Source of the DNA: Chloroflexota bacterium
GTDB lineage: Bacteria > Chloroflexota > Anaerolineae > Caldilineales > Caldilineaceae
NCBI GenBank assembly: GCA_003577005.1
Contig: QEUW01000169.1
Span: 1-26,232 of the forward strand
DNA length: 26,232 bases
Direction of reading: 5' to 3'
Shown: piece after piece, positions 23,688-26,232 of the stretch
How the letters are laid out: each line of letters starts with the position of its first letter
Position numbering within the stretch: position 1 is the stretch's first letter
Notes under the pieces: generated by a model
Told to the model about the DNA's origin: nothing
Databases searched by the model: none
The model's input: the letters and a program-made list of their open reading frames with translations, nothing else
Position numbers and translations under genes: made by a program

Positions 23688-24422
23688 TCACTTGACCCCA
23701 ATGCCAAGCAGACTGCGCGACCAGATCGGCAGACTGCCGCCTTCCGGGTCGGCCCAGGCCAGCAGCTTGCTCAACACAAAGCGGCCGATCCGATTCTTGA
23801 GAGCAAACAGCATTGAACGCCCTGTGCCGGTGTTGTCCACCGGGATCACCTTGACCTGGGAAAAGACATTGCACATCACCTGGCGCAGCGACTCCGAGGT
23901 GAAGCCGGTTTCATGGGTGAAGTCCATATACCGTTCGTGCGAGGCAAAGAGCCAGTCCATATTTGGCACATCCACCAGGACAACTCCTCCCGGCCTCAAC
24001 GCCTGCTGGATCGCCTCCAGCATGGGTAGGGTCTCCTGCTTGGGTAGATGCTCCATTACCGCCTTGATAAAGACGATGTCAAACTCGTCAGGCTGTTGTG
24101 CGAGATAATCATACGCATCGCCACAGAGAAGTTCTGCCGCGGGCACAACGGTTTTTGCGATCTGCACATCGAGCGGAGAAAGATCCACCCCGTGCAGATG
24201 GCGAAAACCTGCTTCTGCCAACACGGCTAACAGATAACCCTTGTTGCAGCCAATATCAAGCACACGCGCCTCAGCCGGGTCAATCTGGGCGAGGTGGGGC
24301 AGGTAATGGCGCCGGGCATAACTCCGAAACCAAGCCAGCTTCTGCTCGTCGTTTGTGTCCACATGGACGACGTGGGTCTCGTTGTAGGTGGCAAACAGGT
24401 GCTTACGATAATCTTTAGTCAT
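23688..24422 (-). CDS. Class I SAM-dependent methyltransferase
   Basis: A 244-residue enzyme with motif I V-L-D-I-G-C-N-K-G-Y-L-L (54-65), G-V-D-L-S strand 2 (78-82), L-C-G-D-A-Y-D-Y near 100 and F-I-K-A-V-M-E-H-L-P near 117. The motif I residue pattern G-C-N-K-G is less common than G-C-G-x-G. It starts at the ATG at 24422 inside the end of the flippase gene (eight-base overlap, out of frame), so translation is probably coupled. The acceptor is probably a sugar of the glycan. Confidence 0.9.
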   Translation of the reverse strand: MTKDYRKHLFATYNETHVVHVDTNDEQKLAWFRSYARRHYLPHLAQIDPAEARVLDIGCNKGYLLAVLAEAGFRHLHGVDLSPLDVQIAKTVVPAAELLCGDAYDYLAQQPDEFDIVFIKAVMEHLPKQETLPMLEAIQQALRPGGVVLVDVPNMDWLFASHERYMDFTHETGFTSESLRQVMCNVFSQVKVIPVDNTGTGRSMLFALKNRIGRFVLSKLLAWADPEGGSLPIWSRSLLGIGVK

Positions 24423-25731
24423 GCACCTGCTCCCTGTTCTGCCGGTACAGATAGATGAGGCTCATGAGCAACATGAGTGAATAGGCAACTACCGATGAGA
24501 GCGATGCCCCCACAATGCCGAGCTGGGGCAGCAACCACCAATTGAGCGCGATATTGACCATCGCCGCCAGTCCCGGCGAAACGACGGTAACGGGCGGCAT
24601 ACCACCGGCAGCAAAATAGTTCATAAAGATGGTGTTGACCGCCAGCGTGACAATGGCCGGCGCCAACCAGACAAAAGCCGGCGCCGCAGGTAAAAAGGCT
24701 GTGCCATACAAGAGACTCACAACCGGTCGTACAAAGAGCACCGCCACGACAACCAGGCCAACCATCAACGCTCCGACGACCAGCGCCGTCTTGCGCGCAT
24801 AGCGCCAGCGTACCGTCTCATCGGGCATGGCCGCCAGTTTGGGAAAGAGCAGCGCCCCAATTGAAACCGGCAGCAGACCCACCAACTCCGCCATATTGGC
24901 GGCCAATGAATAATAACCGGCCTGTTCAGCACCGAGCATCTGTTTGACCATCAACAGATCCACCCGCAACACCAGATAGGCAAAAAAAGCGGCCAGATAG
25001 GCTTTGAACCCATAGCGTACACCCTGCCGGAAGAGCTTCCACGACCACCTGACTCGCTCGGCCACCTGACCCCGCAGCCGCCACCCGACCAGCGCAATAC
25101 CCACCACCATCGCTATGAGGCTTACTGCAAAGACGCGTTCAGGCGTGACTGCTCCGCCCCAGATGACTAGTGCAAGCAGCCCCACCGTGAGCAATCGCGT
25201 GCCAAGCTCGGTTGTATTGTACGCACGTACCTCCTGGATGCCGAGCAGCAGATTTTGCAAGAGCAAGTAGGCCAGCCCCAAGGGAATCCAGAGTAAGGCC
25301 AGCGTCAGCAGTGGCCCGTGCAACGGCGCAAGCTGTGGCCAGACGGCGAAGAGCCAACCAGCCAACGCCACAACGAACCCTCCTACCCCCAGGCTCACCA
25401 ACAGCGAGTTGCCGAATAGCGCCGCCAACCGCGATCGGTCTTGCGCCACGTAGTAGGTGTTCGAGGCGTGCAGCCCCAAGTTGCCAAACTGGACGCCAAT
25501 AGCGCCGACCGCTACCGCTGTGGCATAGAAACCACGCCCTTCTGGGCCAAGCGTGCGTGTGACGATCACCCCGGTCACCAGGCTAACGGCGATGAGCAGC
25601 AGGCGTGTGCCAAAGGTTTCCACTACCTTTTGCACAAAGTCAGAGGTGGAGACTCTCCGCCACCAACCGGCCATCACTGCTTGCCAACTTACCAGATCCA
25701 CTGTTACGCCTGCTTTTGTCAAGGTGCGCAA
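24415..25731 (-). CDS. Polysaccharide flippase, Wzx/MATE-like
   Basis: A multi-pass membrane protein of up to 438 residues with about 12 or more hydrophobic segments, opening with F-V-Q-K-V-V-E-T-F-G-T-R-L-L-L-I and G-P-E-G-R-G-F-Y as in oligosaccharide flippases. It should move lipid-linked repeats across the inner membrane. The start is unclear: TTG at 25731 is the longest choice, GTG at 25701 and ATG at 25674 are alternatives, and none has a good ribosome binding site. The ATG would still keep the whole conserved domain. Its last eight bases overlap the downstream methyltransferase. Confidence 0.88.
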   Translation of the reverse strand: MRTLTKAGVTVDLVSWQAVMAGWWRRVSTSDFVQKVVETFGTRLLLIAVSLVTGVIVTRTLGPEGRGFYATAVAVGAIGVQFGNLGLHASNTYYVAQDRSRLAALFGNSLLVSLGVGGFVVALAGWLFAVWPQLAPLHGPLLTLALLWIPLGLAYLLLQNLLLGIQEVRAYNTTELGTRLLTVGLLALVIWGGAVTPERVFAVSLIAMVVGIALVGWRLRGQVAERVRWSWKLFRQGVRYGFKAYLAAFFAYLVLRVDLLMVKQMLGAEQAGYYSLAANMAELVGLLPVSIGALLFPKLAAMPDETVRWRYARKTALVVGALMVGLVVVAVLFVRPVVSLLYGTAFLPAAPAFVWLAPAIVTLAVNTIFMNYFAAGGMPPVTVVSPGLAAMVNIALNWWLLPQLGIVGASLSSVVAYSLMLLMSLIYLYRQNREQVHD

Positions 25732-25750
25732 AGGGGTCGATGCTCGGCTG

Positions 25751-26232
25751 TTACTTCACAGCCGTCGTGAGCAAATACCAGCCCGCGTACGGCTCCAGCG
25801 GCTTTTCGATCCATTGCGGCAAGAACCGGCCAATTTTTGGCAGATGGTCTCGCCGAAAGTGCGCCACCGTAAAGTCTACCTGGCGAAAATCGGCCAGCAT
25901 GTGCGCCAGTTGAGATTTTGTGTACGTCTTTACCAGCGGTTTGATCGTGACCCCGTCGGCACCGTTCTCCACCGTGGACAACAACCCCCGATAACCCAGG
26001 CGGAACAGGTGCCCACGCAAGATGCCCCGGTAGAGCAGCACCGTTACCAGATGAAACGCGCTATACCGGTAATACATGCTAAAGACAAAACGACCGCCCG
26101 GCTTGAGCACCCGATAGACTTCGGAGATGCAGCGCACAGTGTACGGCGTATGGTGAAGCACCCCGTTGGAGTAGACGACATCGAAATACTCGCTCGGATA
26201 GTCGATCTCGGCGCAGGTGCATAGCTTGAGCT
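25751..26232 (-). CDS. Class I SAM-dependent methyltransferase, 5' end beyond the window
   Basis: The frame is open from the stop at 25751 to the right edge, so the start lies outside. The first visible residues read L-K-L-C-T-C-A-E-I-D-Y-P-S-E-Y-F-D-V-V-Y-S-N-G-V, followed by L-H-H-T-P and Y-R-V-L-K-P-G-G-R-F. These are the C-terminal half of a Methyltransf_11 domain; motif I would be further upstream. An ATG at 26161 is inside the conserved core and is not the true start. It resembles the methyltransferase at 21202-21999. About 160 residues are visible. Confidence 0.85.
   Translation of the reverse strand, partial: LKLCTCAEIDYPSEYFDVVYSNGVLHHTPYTVRCISEVYRVLKPGGRFVFSMYYRYSAFHLVTVLLYRGILRGHLFRLGYRGLLSTVENGADGVTIKPLVKTYTKSQLAHMLADFRQVDFTVAHFRRDHLPKIGRFLPQWIEKPLEPYAGWYLLTTAVK

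Noticed and set aside
25553..26224. A 223-codon open frame on the plus strand
   Set aside because: It is antisense to the flippase and partial methyltransferase, and has no ribosome binding site or recognisable domain.

Overview
The window looks like one long polysaccharide (exopolysaccharide or O-antigen-like) biosynthesis cluster. Essentially all cellular genes lie on the minus strand, so transcription runs from the right edge (26232) toward the left edge. Many genes overlap or abut by a few bases (for example 15367-15370, 21986-21999 and 24415-24422), which suggests one or a few long operons. Moderately high GC, frequent GTG/TTG starts, a Wzz-like protein with an FDERF motif, and IS110 and IS630 elements would fit a Chloroflexota-like bacterium. 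That placement is an impression from protein style; there is no marker gene.

Layout in transcription order. Right module (26232 to 18080): a partial methyltransferase, a flippase, a methyltransferase, a long GT4 glycosyltransferase, a methyltransferase, a heparinase II/III-family protein and two small unknown genes. The first of these small genes is split by an in-frame TAG. Middle module (18079 to 11817): a Wzz-like chain-length protein broken near 17945, a second flippase, a sulfotransferase, a TPR membrane protein and an intact Wzy/WaaL-type polymerase/ligase. Left module (11768 to 263): GT4, three methyltransferases, GT4, a WecG/TagA-type glycosyltransferase, a second Wzy/WaaL-type gene that is destroyed, and an iduronate-2-sulfatase-like sulfatase.

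The destroyed ligase gene (2124-5886) carries a frameshift near 5480 and two neighbouring insertions. One is an IS630-type element, roughly 2863-4045, whose transposase is read through what looks like a complete -1 programmed frameshift module. The other is an IS110-type element, roughly 4063-5180, flanked by nine-base odd palindromes. Removing both elements at the boundaries I propose rejoins the ligase reading frame, which supports those boundaries.

Working together, the glycosyltransferases and methyltransferases would build and decorate a lipid-linked repeat. The flippases would export it and the polymerase would extend it. The sulfotransferase, heparinase-like lyase and IDS-like sulfatase together suggest a sulfated, uronic-acid-containing glycan that the cell can also trim. 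No initiating glycosyl-1-phosphate transferase, tRNA, rRNA or CRISPR array was seen. The strongest unusual points are the doubly interrupted ligase with reconstructable junctions, the dnaX-like frameshift signal in the IS630 transposase, the IS110 ends with a possible bridge RNA, and the decay of three genes in an otherwise intact cluster.
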